Shown here piece after piece: positions 51,356 to 59,005 of a stretch of 63,222 nt of DNA. Positions within the stretch are counted from its first letter, which is position 1. Every line of letters starts with the position of its first letter. The position numbers and the translations under genes were made by a program. The stretch covers positions 1-63,222 of the forward strand of contig CALWBQ010000012.1 in assembly GCA_944376125.1 (NCBI GenBank), given 5' to 3'. Source of the DNA: an uncultured Lachnospiraceae bacterium (GTDB lineage: Bacteria > Bacillota > Clostridia > Lachnospirales > Lachnospiraceae). The notes beneath the pieces were generated by a model. The model did no database searches and was not told the origin of the DNA. It saw only the letters and a program-made list of their open reading frames with translations.

Positions 51356-52081
51356 TTAGAATTTAGAGAGAGCTGCCTCATCAGCAACCAGAGTCACATC
51401 AGGATGGAACTGAAGGATAGATGCCGGAACCTGAGGTGTGACAGGTCCATTTACAACCTGATAGAGAATATCGGCCTTGTCAGCTCCGGAAACCAGCATC
51501 AAAATCTTGCGGGCCCGCATGATAGTTCCGCAGCCCATGGTATATGCCTGGCGGGGAACATCATCTATAGAAGCAAAGAAACGCTTGTTCGCTTCGATGG
51601 TCATCTCGGTCAGATTGACGCAGTGGGTGATTTTATCAAACTGGTCATTGGGCTCATTAAATCCAATGTGTCCGTCATGGCCCAGACCCAGAAGCTGAAG
51701 ATCTACGCCGCCTAACGATTGGATAACTTCTTCATAGCGGGCACATTCCGCATCTGCATCAGGATTCATGCCGTCAGGAATATTTGTATTGTTCATATCG
51801 ATATTGACATGCTTAAAGAGATTGTTATACATAAAGTAGTAATAACTCTGGTCATTATCCTTGGGAAGCCCGCGGTATTCGTCCAGGTTGGCTGATTTTA
51901 CCTGTGAAAAATCCAGATCTCCAGCATTATATGCTGCAATCAGATTCTTGTATGTACCGATCGGAGTAGATCCGGTAGCCAGCCCCAGAACGCAGTCCGG
52001 TTTGGTGATAATCTGTGCCGCAATAATGGCCGCTCCCTTACGGCTCATGGCATCGTAATCTTTCACTTTGTAAATTCTCAT
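51356..52081 (-). CDS. nagB: Glucosamine-6-phosphate deaminase
   Basis: A 241-aa isomerase/deaminase that turns glucosamine-6-phosphate into fructose-6-phosphate and ammonia. LATGSTPIGTY (phosphate loop), LDEYRGL, GLGHDGHIGFNEP (catalytic Asp/His) and GADKA are all present. GGAGGG lies upstream of ATG 52081. It is monocistronic here, convergent with the glucuronidase operon, and not linked to nagA. Confidence 0.95.
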   Translation of the reverse strand: MRIYKVKDYDAMSRKGAAIIAAQIITKPDCVLGLATGSTPIGTYKNLIAAYNAGDLDFSQVKSANLDEYRGLPKDNDQSYYYFMYNNLFKHVNIDMNNTNIPDGMNPDADAECARYEEVIQSLGGVDLQLLGLGHDGHIGFNEPNDQFDKITHCVNLTEMTIEANKRFFASIDDVPRQAYTMGCGTIMRARKILMLVSGADKADILYQVVNGPVTPQVPASILQFHPDVTLVADEAALSKF

Positions 52082-52126
52082 GTTATAACCCTCCATCTTT
52101 ATTAGAATTTGGAAATCATCACCTAT

Positions 52127-52155
52127 AGAATATCATTTTACAGACATAGTTTCAA
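52127..52155 (-). promoter_or_regulatory. Promoter of nagB
   Basis: On the minus strand: TTGAAA (52155-52150), a 17-nt spacer and TATTCT (52132-52127). Confidence 0.65.
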
Positions 52156-52191
52156 TGGGTATTTGCATAAATATAGACTAGAGGTGATTGC

Positions 52192-53490
52192 ATGTCGAAT
52201 TATCGGAGACTGATTTCTTATATTTATGAATATGAAGGGAAAGCCAAAGGAAGGAATGTGGGCTTTGCAAAGCTGGAATCCCGGGGGAGCCAGTGTAAAA
52301 TCAGTGTGAATGTCAAAAAAATTTTTACAGGCGGAGATGCCGGTGTTTACCTGCTGATCCCTGGCGGGGAAATTCCCTTAGGAAAGATGTTTGTCAGAGG
52401 AGGAGCCGGAGAATTTAGAACGGCGGTACAGTCAGATGATATAGATGGAAATGGAAGCGAAATGGATCTGTGCTATGGTCTGACGATTCATGAGCCGGAG
52501 GAGAGCTGGCGTACATACCGGACAATCTGGGAGGATGAGGTCGCTTATGCTGCAGAAATCGAACTGTCAAGGGCAAGACCAAAGGAAGAAGTGTCGGTCG
52601 AAGAAAGTGCAAAAAAGATTATTCAGGAGATAGAGGAGGAGATTTCCGGTCAAGAAAAACGGACTTCTGAAGAAAAAACCAAAGCACCGGAAAGTGTTCC
52701 GGCTATTAAGGTAAAACCGCCTGCTGCGCTGAAAAATCCGGAGAACAGAAGACCGCCGGAGCCGGGACTGCCGCAAATGCCGCCGGAATCGGTGCCGCCT
52801 AAGCTGCCGGCAGCCCCTCCGGAGTTGACGCCGCCTCGGCCTCCGGAACCTGTCAGACCGGAGAAAGCGCCGGAACCCACCATTAGACCGGAGAAAATGC
52901 CGGAACCGCCAAGGCCGGAGATACCGGCTGCGCCAGAAGGTCCAGAGATACCGGCACAGCCGGTAAATTCGCCGGGGCCCATGCTGAAAGCGCCAGCTGC
53001 TCCGGCGCCATTATCCGTGGGAATTGGGAGAGACGAACTCCCAAGGGCGGGGATTCCGGGAGAGCTGGAAGGACTAAAGCTGGAAGAAGAGCCTGAGACA
53101 AACCCGGCAGCTGTGTGGAGCGCATTTGAAAAAACCTATCCGAAGATTCAGGCGTTTGACAGTGAACATGGATGCGTAATTTTGGTTATCAAGCCCCAGG
53201 ATCTTGGCCTTCTGCCAAGGGAGGTTTGGGTTTATGGGAACAACAGTTTTCTGCTTCACGGCTATTACAGCTATCGGTATATTATCCTGGCCCGCCTGGA
53301 AAATCCCAATGGACGGCCAAGGTTTCTTTTGGGGATCCCAGGGCATTATTACAGCAATGAGAAATATATGGCATCCATGTTTGGATTTCCGAATTTTGTA
53401 CTGTCAAAAAAACAGCCGGCCGGGGACGGCCGGTTTGGGTACTGGTATACAGACATACAGCTGGGCGGTTTAGAAATCAATGCCTCTTAA
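52192..53490 (+). CDS. Two-domain protein with long proline-rich linker
   Basis: A 432-aa protein of unknown function. An N-terminal beta-rich domain (about 1-135), a highly proline-rich, charged linker (about 165-275; recurring PPE, PEKxPEP and PxPP units), then a C-terminal globular domain (about 295-432; CVILVIKPQDLGLLPREVWVYGNNSF... and GHYYSNEKYMASMFGFPNF). No signal peptide or membrane segment. The pattern recalls DUF6128-type Lachnospiraceae proteins, from memory only. AGAGGTGATTGC precedes the ATG. It converges with the NrdG-like gene, overlapping it by 21 nt. Possibly an intracellular scaffold or assembly factor. Confidence 0.7.
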   Translation: MSNYRRLISYIYEYEGKAKGRNVGFAKLESRGSQCKISVNVKKIFTGGDAGVYLLIPGGEIPLGKMFVRGGAGEFRTAVQSDDIDGNGSEMDLCYGLTIHEPEESWRTYRTIWEDEVAYAAEIELSRARPKEEVSVEESAKKIIQEIEEEISGQEKRTSEEKTKAPESVPAIKVKPPAALKNPENRRPPEPGLPQMPPESVPPKLPAAPPELTPPRPPEPVRPEKAPEPTIRPEKMPEPPRPEIPAAPEGPEIPAQPVNSPGPMLKAPAAPAPLSVGIGRDELPRAGIPGELEGLKLEEEPETNPAAVWSAFEKTYPKIQAFDSEHGCVILVIKPQDLGLLPREVWVYGNNSFLLHGYYSYRYIILARLENPNGRPRFLLGIPGHYYSNEKYMASMFGFPNFVLSKKQPAGDGRFGYWYTDIQLGGLEINAS

Positions 53491-54165
53491 CTCAACATGC
53501 CCTACATAAGGAGCCGTACAGTTTGCGAAGGCGTCCAGCTCTTCTTTGGAGAATCCAGAAAATTCTTTTACCGGAACTGCCTCAGATTCTTTGAAATTTT
53601 GGATAAAGTATCTGGGGCAGCCCTTAATCCAAGGGCCGATTTCTTTGAAATCTTCTATTGTATGGAGGCCCTTAACGGCGGTGGTGCGGAATTCGAATGG
53701 AACAGACCCGGAGAGCAGAAATTGCATACTTTCTTGAATCCGCTCAACTTGGATAGATGACAGTCCGGCAGCGGCAGCATAATGGCTGGGGCCGGATTTG
53801 ATATCCATTGCAACATAGTCCAGAAGTCCTGACTGACACAGAGAAATGAGGCGGTCCGGCAGATAGCCGTTGGAATCCAGCTTGACTAAAAATCCCATTT
53901 CTTTGATGCTTCCGATAAAGTCAGGGAGGTCCGGCTGCAGGGTGGGTTCTCCCCCGGTAATGCAGACTCCCTCTAAAATTCCGCGGCGCTTTTTCAGGAA
54001 GGAAAGAATTTCCTCAGCTGTATAGTCTGCTTCTGCGTCAGGAAAAATGATCTCTGTATTTTGGCACCAGGGGCAGCGAAAATTGCAGCCGCCGGTAAAA
54101 ATGGTAGCTGCCACATGGCCGGGGTAATCTAAAAGGGTCGTTTTCTGTAATCCGCAAATTTTCAT
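53470..54165 (-). CDS. Anaerobic ribonucleotide reductase activating protein (NrdG2-like radical SAM)
   Basis: A 231-aa radical SAM protein. GGCNFRCPWCQN (residues 25-36) carries the three cysteines of the 4Fe-4S cluster, and ITGGEPTLQ is the SAM-binding GGE motif. The N-terminal KTTLLDYPGH is typical of the NrdG2/activase family that installs a glycyl radical on anaerobic ribonucleotide reductase. No nrdD is present in the window. A strictly anaerobic lifestyle would fit. Confidence 0.88.
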   Translation of the reverse strand: MKICGLQKTTLLDYPGHVAATIFTGGCNFRCPWCQNTEIIFPDAEADYTAEEILSFLKKRRGILEGVCITGGEPTLQPDLPDFIGSIKEMGFLVKLDSNGYLPDRLISLCQSGLLDYVAMDIKSGPSHYAAAAGLSSIQVERIQESMQFLLSGSVPFEFRTTAVKGLHTIEDFKEIGPWIKGCPRYFIQNFKESEAVPVKEFSGFSKEELDAFANCTAPYVGHVELRGIDF

Positions 54166-54286
54166 CGATTCTCATTTCCTATCTGGTAAATTTCGTTTAT
54201 AATAAATATTCAGACAAACATTCTGACGCTAAGTATAGCACATTCGGAAAGTCAGGTCTACATAAAAGATAAAAGAGGACACGTTT

Positions 54287-54772
54287 ATGACCCAGGAAGA
54301 AAAGTATATGAGAGAGGCGATACGCCAGGCAAAAAAAGCGGAAACTTTGGGGGAGGTTCCTATAGGCTGCGTTATCGAGTATGAGGGAAAGATTATCGCC
54401 AGAGGGTACAACCGCAGGATGACGGATCACAGTGCCCTGGCTCACGCGGAGATCATAGCAATCAAAAAAGCCTGCAGAAAAATGGGGGACTGGAGGCTGG
54501 AAGGGTGTACACTTTATGTAACCTTGGAACCGTGCCCAATGTGTGCCGGGGCTATTGTACAAGCTCGGATTCCCAGAGTGGTGATGGGGTGCATGAACCC
54601 TAAGGCCGGCTGCGCTGGTTCCGTTTTGGATATGCTGCACGAAGAAGGATTTAATCATCAGGTGGAAACGGAGTGCGGCGTCCTGGGAGAAGAGTGCTCT
54701 CTGCTGATGAAGGATTTCTTCCGCAGGCTCAGAGAGAAAGGAAAACGGAAGGCAGAGGCGCCCTCGGCTTGA
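54287..54772 (+). CDS. tadA: tRNA-specific adenosine-34 deaminase
   Basis: A 161-aa zinc deaminase that makes inosine at the wobble position of tRNA-Arg(ACG). The catalytic HAE is in SALAHAEIIA (about residue 55), and the zinc cysteines are in EPCPMCAGA (about 82-90). VPIGCVIEYEGKIIARGYN is the N-terminal signature. AGAGGACAC precedes the ATG. The promoter of the following SRP RNA overlaps its stop codon. The tadA-SRP RNA-dnaX order matches Bacillus. Confidence 0.96.
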   Translation: MTQEEKYMREAIRQAKKAETLGEVPIGCVIEYEGKIIARGYNRRMTDHSALAHAEIIAIKKACRKMGDWRLEGCTLYVTLEPCPMCAGAIVQARIPRVVMGCMNPKAGCAGSVLDMLHEEGFNHQVETECGVLGEECSLLMKDFFRRLREKGKRKAEAPSA

Positions 54773-54797
54773 CATTTTTGGAAAGGCCGTGTATACT
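54769..54797 (+). promoter_or_regulatory. Promoter of the SRP RNA gene
   Basis: Perfect TTGACA (54769-54774), overlapping the tadA stop codon, a 17-nt spacer and TATACT (54792-54797). Confidence 0.85.
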
Positions 54798-54835
54798 AAA
54801 TAAGCTATTGAAAAGATTGGAAACGTCAAAGAGCT

Positions 54836-55100
54836 TCCACGCAGCCGGGGAGATAGCGGTGCCCTATACCTGCAATCCGCTCTAGCAGGGGTGATATCTT
54901 GCCTCGGGCATTTTGCTGCAGAGCTGCCTCTTGTAAGTGGCGTTGATGTCTGGGTCTTACGCAACAGGAATCTGTGAACCGTGTCAGGGCAGGAATGCAG
55001 CAGCACTAAGCGGAAGCTCCTGTGTGCCGTAAGGCAGCCTGGGCTGAGCTAACTGCCTGAGTAACGTCTGTGGTTTGTGTTCAAAGCAAGATGCGTGGAT
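54836..55100 (+). ncRNA. ffs: Signal recognition particle RNA (long, Bacillus type)
   Basis: About 265 nt. The ends TCCACGCA (54836-54843) and TGCGTGGA (55092-55099) pair exactly. The 5' Alu-like domain (GGGGAGATAGCGGTGCCC..., CTGCAATCCGCTCTAGCAG) and the S domain with helix 8 (GTCAGG, a GCA-GGAA-TGC tetraloop hairpin, AGCAGCA) are conserved. The transcript likely starts near 54804 and is trimmed. It binds Ffh to guide membrane proteins. Confidence 0.95.
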
Positions 55101-55119
55101 TTTAAAATATGAAAAAAGC

Positions 55120-55156
55120 AAAACACTCTGACAGAAAACTGCCGGAGTGTTTTTTC
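55120..55156 (+). terminator. Terminator of the SRP RNA gene
   Basis: AAAACACTC (55120-55128) pairs with GAGTGTTTT (55145-55153), extended by a partly paired inner helix, followed by Ts. Confidence 0.88.
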
Positions 55157-55185
55157 TTTACAGGGAATTCGTGCTGAATTCCTAC

Positions 55186-55214
55186 TTGCCCGCGCCTTTT
55201 GTTTGCTGTATAAT
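55186..55214 (+). promoter_or_regulatory. Promoter of the phosphofructokinase gene
   Basis: TTGCCC (55186-55191), a 17-nt spacer and perfect TATAAT (55209-55214). Confidence 0.65.
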
Positions 55215-55285
55215 TACAAAATGGGTATTCTATATCCATTCACCAAAAGTATAAAAGAGCGCTTAGAAAGTGAGGTCCAAAAGAA

Positions 55286-56365
55286 ATGAGAAGAGTCGGA
55301 ATCCTGACAAGCGGAGGCGATTGCCAAAGCCTGAATGCAACCATGCGCGGTGTGGCGAAGGCTTTATACAACTTGATTGAAGATGTTGAGATCGTAGGAT
55401 TTGAGGAAGGATACAAGGGGCTGATGTATGCGGATTACCAAATTATGAAACCCAGTGATTTTTCCGGAATTCTCACTCGGGGAGGTACGATTCTTGGGAC
55501 ATCCAGACAGCCGTTTAAGCAGATGAGGGAGCCGGATGCCAATGGCCTGGATAAAGTGGAGGCCATGAAGCATACTTACAAAAAGCTGCGCCTGGAATGT
55601 CTGGTGGTTTTAGGAGGAAACGGCAGCCAGAAGACAGCAAACCTTCTGAGAGAAGAGGGGCTGAATATTGTTTCTCTTCCTAAAACAATAGACAATGACC
55701 TGTGGGGAACGGATATGACTTTTGGCTTTCAGAGCGCGGTTAATATTGCAACCAATGCCATTGACTGTATTCATACAACGGCCGCTTCCCACGGCAGAGT
55801 TTTTATTGTTGAGATTATGGGACACAAGGTCGGCTGGCTGACCTTACATGCAGGGATCGCTGGAGGGGCAGACATTATTCTGCTGCCGGAAATCCCTTAT
55901 GATATCAATATTGTATGCGATGCTATCAAGAAGAGAGCCAGCTCCGGAAAGAGATTCTCGATCTTGGCGGTGGCAGAAGGTGCTATTTCCAAGGAAGATG
56001 CCAGCCTCTCCAAAAAGGAGCTGAAGGAGAAGAAAAAGAAAGGTTCTATGTATCCTTCGGTTGCCTATGAGATCGGCGCAAAGATTGCTGAAGTAACCGG
56101 CCAGGAAGTTCGGGTGACCGTTCCGGGGCATATGCAGCGGGGCGGTGAGCCATGTCCATATGACAGGGTCCTGTCTACCAGATTGGGGGCAGCGGCGGCT
56201 CTGCTGATCAAAAATAAAGAGTACGGTTATATGGTAGCTGTAAAAAACAACGAAATTACCAAGGTTCCGCTGGCAGATGTGGCCGGGAAACTGAAGTATG
56301 TCGATCCCAAATGTTCCATGATCCGGGAGGCTAAGCTGGTAGGAATCAGCTTCGGAGATGAATAA
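55286..56365 (+). CDS. pfkA: 6-phosphofructokinase
   Basis: A 359-aa phosphofructokinase that phosphorylates fructose-6-phosphate. LTSGGDCQSLNA (GGD loop), GGNGSQKTA (phosphoryl donor loop), PKTIDND (catalytic base region), and MGHKVGWL/PGHMQRGGEP (fructose-6-phosphate binding) are present. Using E. coli numbering, the donor site reads Gly104 (as in ATP enzymes) with Lys124 (as in PPi enzymes), a mixed signature; Asp103 is replaced by Asn. A lysine-rich insert (KKELKEKKKKG) lies near residue 245. It sits between the SRP RNA and dnaX, breaking a conserved order. Donor, ATP or PPi, is not settled. Confidence 0.9.
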   Translation: MRRVGILTSGGDCQSLNATMRGVAKALYNLIEDVEIVGFEEGYKGLMYADYQIMKPSDFSGILTRGGTILGTSRQPFKQMREPDANGLDKVEAMKHTYKKLRLECLVVLGGNGSQKTANLLREEGLNIVSLPKTIDNDLWGTDMTFGFQSAVNIATNAIDCIHTTAASHGRVFIVEIMGHKVGWLTLHAGIAGGADIILLPEIPYDINIVCDAIKKRASSGKRFSILAVAEGAISKEDASLSKKELKEKKKKGSMYPSVAYEIGAKIAEVTGQEVRVTVPGHMQRGGEPCPYDRVLSTRLGAAAALLIKNKEYGYMVAVKNNEITKVPLADVAGKLKYVDPKCSMIREAKLVGISFGDE

Positions 56366-56390
56366 CCATTAAGAATAGGGGCGGCTTGCT

Positions 56391-58001
56391 ATGTCTTATA
56401 CTGCATTATACCGAAAATGGAGACCGGCAACCTTTGACGAGGTAAAGGGCCAGGATCATATAGTGACAACGCTGAGAAACCAGATGCTTTCAGGGAGGAT
56501 TGGCCATGCTTATCTTTTCTGCGGTACCAGGGGTACTGGAAAAACCAGTATCGCAAAAATTTTTGCCAGGGCAGTCAATTGTGAGCATCCGGTGAATGGG
56601 AGTCCCTGCAATCAGTGTCCATCCTGCCGCAGTATATTGGAAGGTTCTTCCATGAACGTGGTGGAAATTGACGCAGCGTCCAACAATGGCGTAGAGAATA
56701 TCCGGGAAATCCGGGAACAGGTTCAGTATCCGCCGACAGACGGAACATACAGGGTTTATATTATAGATGAGGTGCATATGCTCTCCATCGGTGCGTTTAA
56801 TGCCCTGTTAAAGACTCTTGAGGAGCCGCCGTCATATGTAATTTTTATTTTGGCGACTACGGAAGTCCACAAGATTCCTATCACAATTCTGTCCCGGTGC
56901 CAGAGGTATGATTTTAAGAGGATTTCGCTTGAAACCATAGCCGGAAGACTGAAAGAACTGACGGATGCTGAGCATATTGACATCGAAGAGAAAGCCCTGC
57001 GATATGTGGCAAAGGCGGCCGATGGCTCTATGCGGGACGCCCTGAGCCTTTTGGATCAGTGTGCGGCGTTCCATTTTGGCCAGACATTGACATATGATAA
57101 TGTCCTGGATGTTTTGGGGGCAGTTGACACCAGCGTTTTCAGCAGAATGTTTCGGGCGGTGTGTGAGAAGAGAACCAGGGACTGCATTGCTGAGCTGGAG
57201 GAACTGGTAATACAGGGCCGGGAAATGGGGCAGTTTGTGACAGACTTTATCTGGTACATGAGAAACCTTCTTCTGCTCCAAAGCGCGGAGGACGGAGAAA
57301 GCCTGCTGGACATGTCGGAGGAGAATCTTCGGCAGTTAAAGGAGGACGCCAAATTAACCAACAGCGACACTCTGATGAGATATATCCGAATTTTTTCTGA
57401 CTTGTCCAATCAGATCCGGTTTGCCGCCCAAAAGCGGGTACTGGTGGAGGTCGCCTTTATAAAACTGGCGAATCCGGTGATGGAGACAAATCTGGATTCC
57501 ATTCTCCAGCGTTTAACTCAACTGGAAAACCAGGCGGCGGAAGGCGCCTTCGCAAAGCGGGAAGATGTTCCGGCTGGACCGTCTATGCCTGGAGCGGCGG
57601 CAGAGGAAACTGTTTCGGTTAAGGCTGCGCCGCCCCCGGAAAAAGTGGCAATATCTCAGGCACAAATGGAAGATCTGACGCTTATCCGCAATGAATGGGG
57701 AAAGATTGTCCGGGAGATGGGTATGTCGATCCGGCCAAGTTTCCGGGATACAGTGGTTGAGCCCAGCGGCGACAGCTGCCTTTGCATTGTATTTACCAAT
57801 GCTTCCAACTATGCTATCGGCAGCCGGCCGAGTGTTCTGGGAGAGTTGGAGCGCCATATCGAAGCTGTATATGGGAAAAAGCTCTATTTGAAAGCAAGAC
57901 TCTCCGGTACGGGGGAGCGGCTTGATACGATTTATGTCAGCGAAGAAGAGCTGAGAAATAAAATTAATATGGATATAACAATAGAAGACGAAATAGATTA
58001 A
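56391..58001 (+). CDS. dnaX: DNA polymerase III gamma/tau subunit
   Basis: A 536-aa clamp loader. YRKWRPATFDEVKGQDHI at the start, GTRGTGKTS (P-loop, about 45-53), four zinc cysteines (CEHP...CNQCPSC), DEVHMLS (Walker B) and ILSRCQR (sensor 1/arginine finger) are intact. Domain III follows, then a linker (about 375-430) and a short tau-like C-terminal domain. It begins 26 nt after pfkA and precedes ybaB and recR, a classical repair/replication cluster. Confidence 0.96.
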   Translation: MSYTALYRKWRPATFDEVKGQDHIVTTLRNQMLSGRIGHAYLFCGTRGTGKTSIAKIFARAVNCEHPVNGSPCNQCPSCRSILEGSSMNVVEIDAASNNGVENIREIREQVQYPPTDGTYRVYIIDEVHMLSIGAFNALLKTLEEPPSYVIFILATTEVHKIPITILSRCQRYDFKRISLETIAGRLKELTDAEHIDIEEKALRYVAKAADGSMRDALSLLDQCAAFHFGQTLTYDNVLDVLGAVDTSVFSRMFRAVCEKRTRDCIAELEELVIQGREMGQFVTDFIWYMRNLLLLQSAEDGESLLDMSEENLRQLKEDAKLTNSDTLMRYIRIFSDLSNQIRFAAQKRVLVEVAFIKLANPVMETNLDSILQRLTQLENQAAEGAFAKREDVPAGPSMPGAAAEETVSVKAAPPPEKVAISQAQMEDLTLIRNEWGKIVREMGMSIRPSFRDTVVEPSGDSCLCIVFTNASNYAIGSRPSVLGELERHIEAVYGKKLYLKARLSGTGERLDTIYVSEEELRNKINMDITIEDEID

Positions 58002-58021
58002 AAATCAGGAGGACAGATACC

Positions 58022-58375
58022 ATGGCAAAACGTGGTGGATTTCCGGGTGGAATGCCCGGCAATATGAATAATTTAATGAAACAGGCCCAGAGAATGCAGC
58101 GCCAGATAGAGGAAGCTGCAAAGGCACTGGAGGAGAAGGAATATACGGCATCAGCTGGAGGAGGAGCCGTTACGGTGACGGTATCCGGAAAAAAAGAAGT
58201 GACGGCGGTAAAACTTTCCGAGGAAGTAGTAGATCCTGATGATATTGAAATGCTGGAAGATCTGATTGTAGCGGCGACCAATGAAGCCTTCAGACAGATG
58301 GAAGCTGATTCCACGGAGACGATGTCAAAGCTCACAGGAGGAATCGGCGGCCTTGGCGGAGGATTTCCCTTCTAA
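58022..58375 (+). CDS. ybaB: YbaB/EbfC nucleoid-associated protein
   Basis: A 117-aa DNA-binding protein with a glycine-rich N-terminus, a long helix ([27 protein letters not shown]) and a beta-sheet core ([21 protein letters not shown]). It binds DNA as a dimer with tweezer shape. Its stop codon overlaps recR by one base (TAATG). Confidence 0.95.
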   Translation: MAKRGGFPGGMPGNMNNLMKQAQRMQRQIEEAAKALEEKEYTASAGGGAVTVTVSGKKEVTAVKLSEEVVDPDDIEMLEDLIVAATNEAFRQMEADSTETMSKLTGGIGGLGGGFPF

Positions 58376-58971
58376 TGGATTACTATAGCAGTCAGATTAC
58401 AAAATTGATTGAAGAATTGTCCAAGCTGCCGGGGATCGGCGCTAAATCAGCACAGAGGCTGGCTTTTCACATTATCAATATGCCGAGAGAGCAGGTGGAC
58501 CGTCTGGCTCAGGCGATGACGGAAGCCAGGAATAATATTCGCTATTGCAAAGAGTGTTATACTTTGACAGATCAGGAACGCTGCCCGATTTGCAGCAATC
58601 CCAGCCGGGACCATGGGGTTATCATGGTAGTGGAAAACCCCAGGGATCTGGCAGCTTATGAGAAAACCGGAAAGTATGACGGGGTTTATCATGTTCTCCA
58701 TGGAGCCATTTCGCCGATGCTGGGGATCGGACCTAATGATATCAAGCTGAAAGAATTAATGCAGCGGTTACAGGCGGATATAAAAGAAGTGATTATCGCG
58801 ACAAATTCCAGCCTGGAGGGGGAGACTACAGCTATGTATATCAGCAAGCTGATCAAACCGACAGGAATTAAAGTCAGCCGGATTGCCAGTGGAGTGCCGG
58901 TGGGGGGAGATCTGGAATATATCGATGAAGTCACGCTCCTTCGGGCATTAGAAGGCAGGGTGGAACTGTAA
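58375..58971 (+). CDS. recR: Recombination mediator RecR
   Basis: A 198-aa protein of the RecFOR pathway that helps load RecA at gaps. An N-terminal HhH segment ([18 protein letters not shown]), a zinc finger ([16 protein letters not shown], about 55-72) and a Toprim domain ([13 protein letters not shown]..., about 78-170) are present. Length is normal. Confidence 0.97.
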   Translation: MDYYSSQITKLIEELSKLPGIGAKSAQRLAFHIINMPREQVDRLAQAMTEARNNIRYCKECYTLTDQERCPICSNPSRDHGVIMVVENPRDLAAYEKTGKYDGVYHVLHGAISPMLGIGPNDIKLKELMQRLQADIKEVIIATNSSLEGETTAMYISKLIKPTGIKVSRIASGVPVGGDLEYIDEVTLLRALEGRVEL

Positions 58972-59005
58972 CGGAAGAAAGAAAAGCGTTAGGAGATGCA
59001 TAGAG

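Noticed and set aside
52650..53125. Glycine-rich minus-strand frames opposite the proline-rich linker
   Set aside because: They arise from complementing CCG/CCT proline codons; the plus-strand gene has a ribosome binding site and globular ends.
54197..55006. A 269-aa minus-strand frame over tadA and the SRP RNA
   Set aside because: tadA has all catalytic motifs and the SRP RNA is conserved; the frame is a chance antisense opening.
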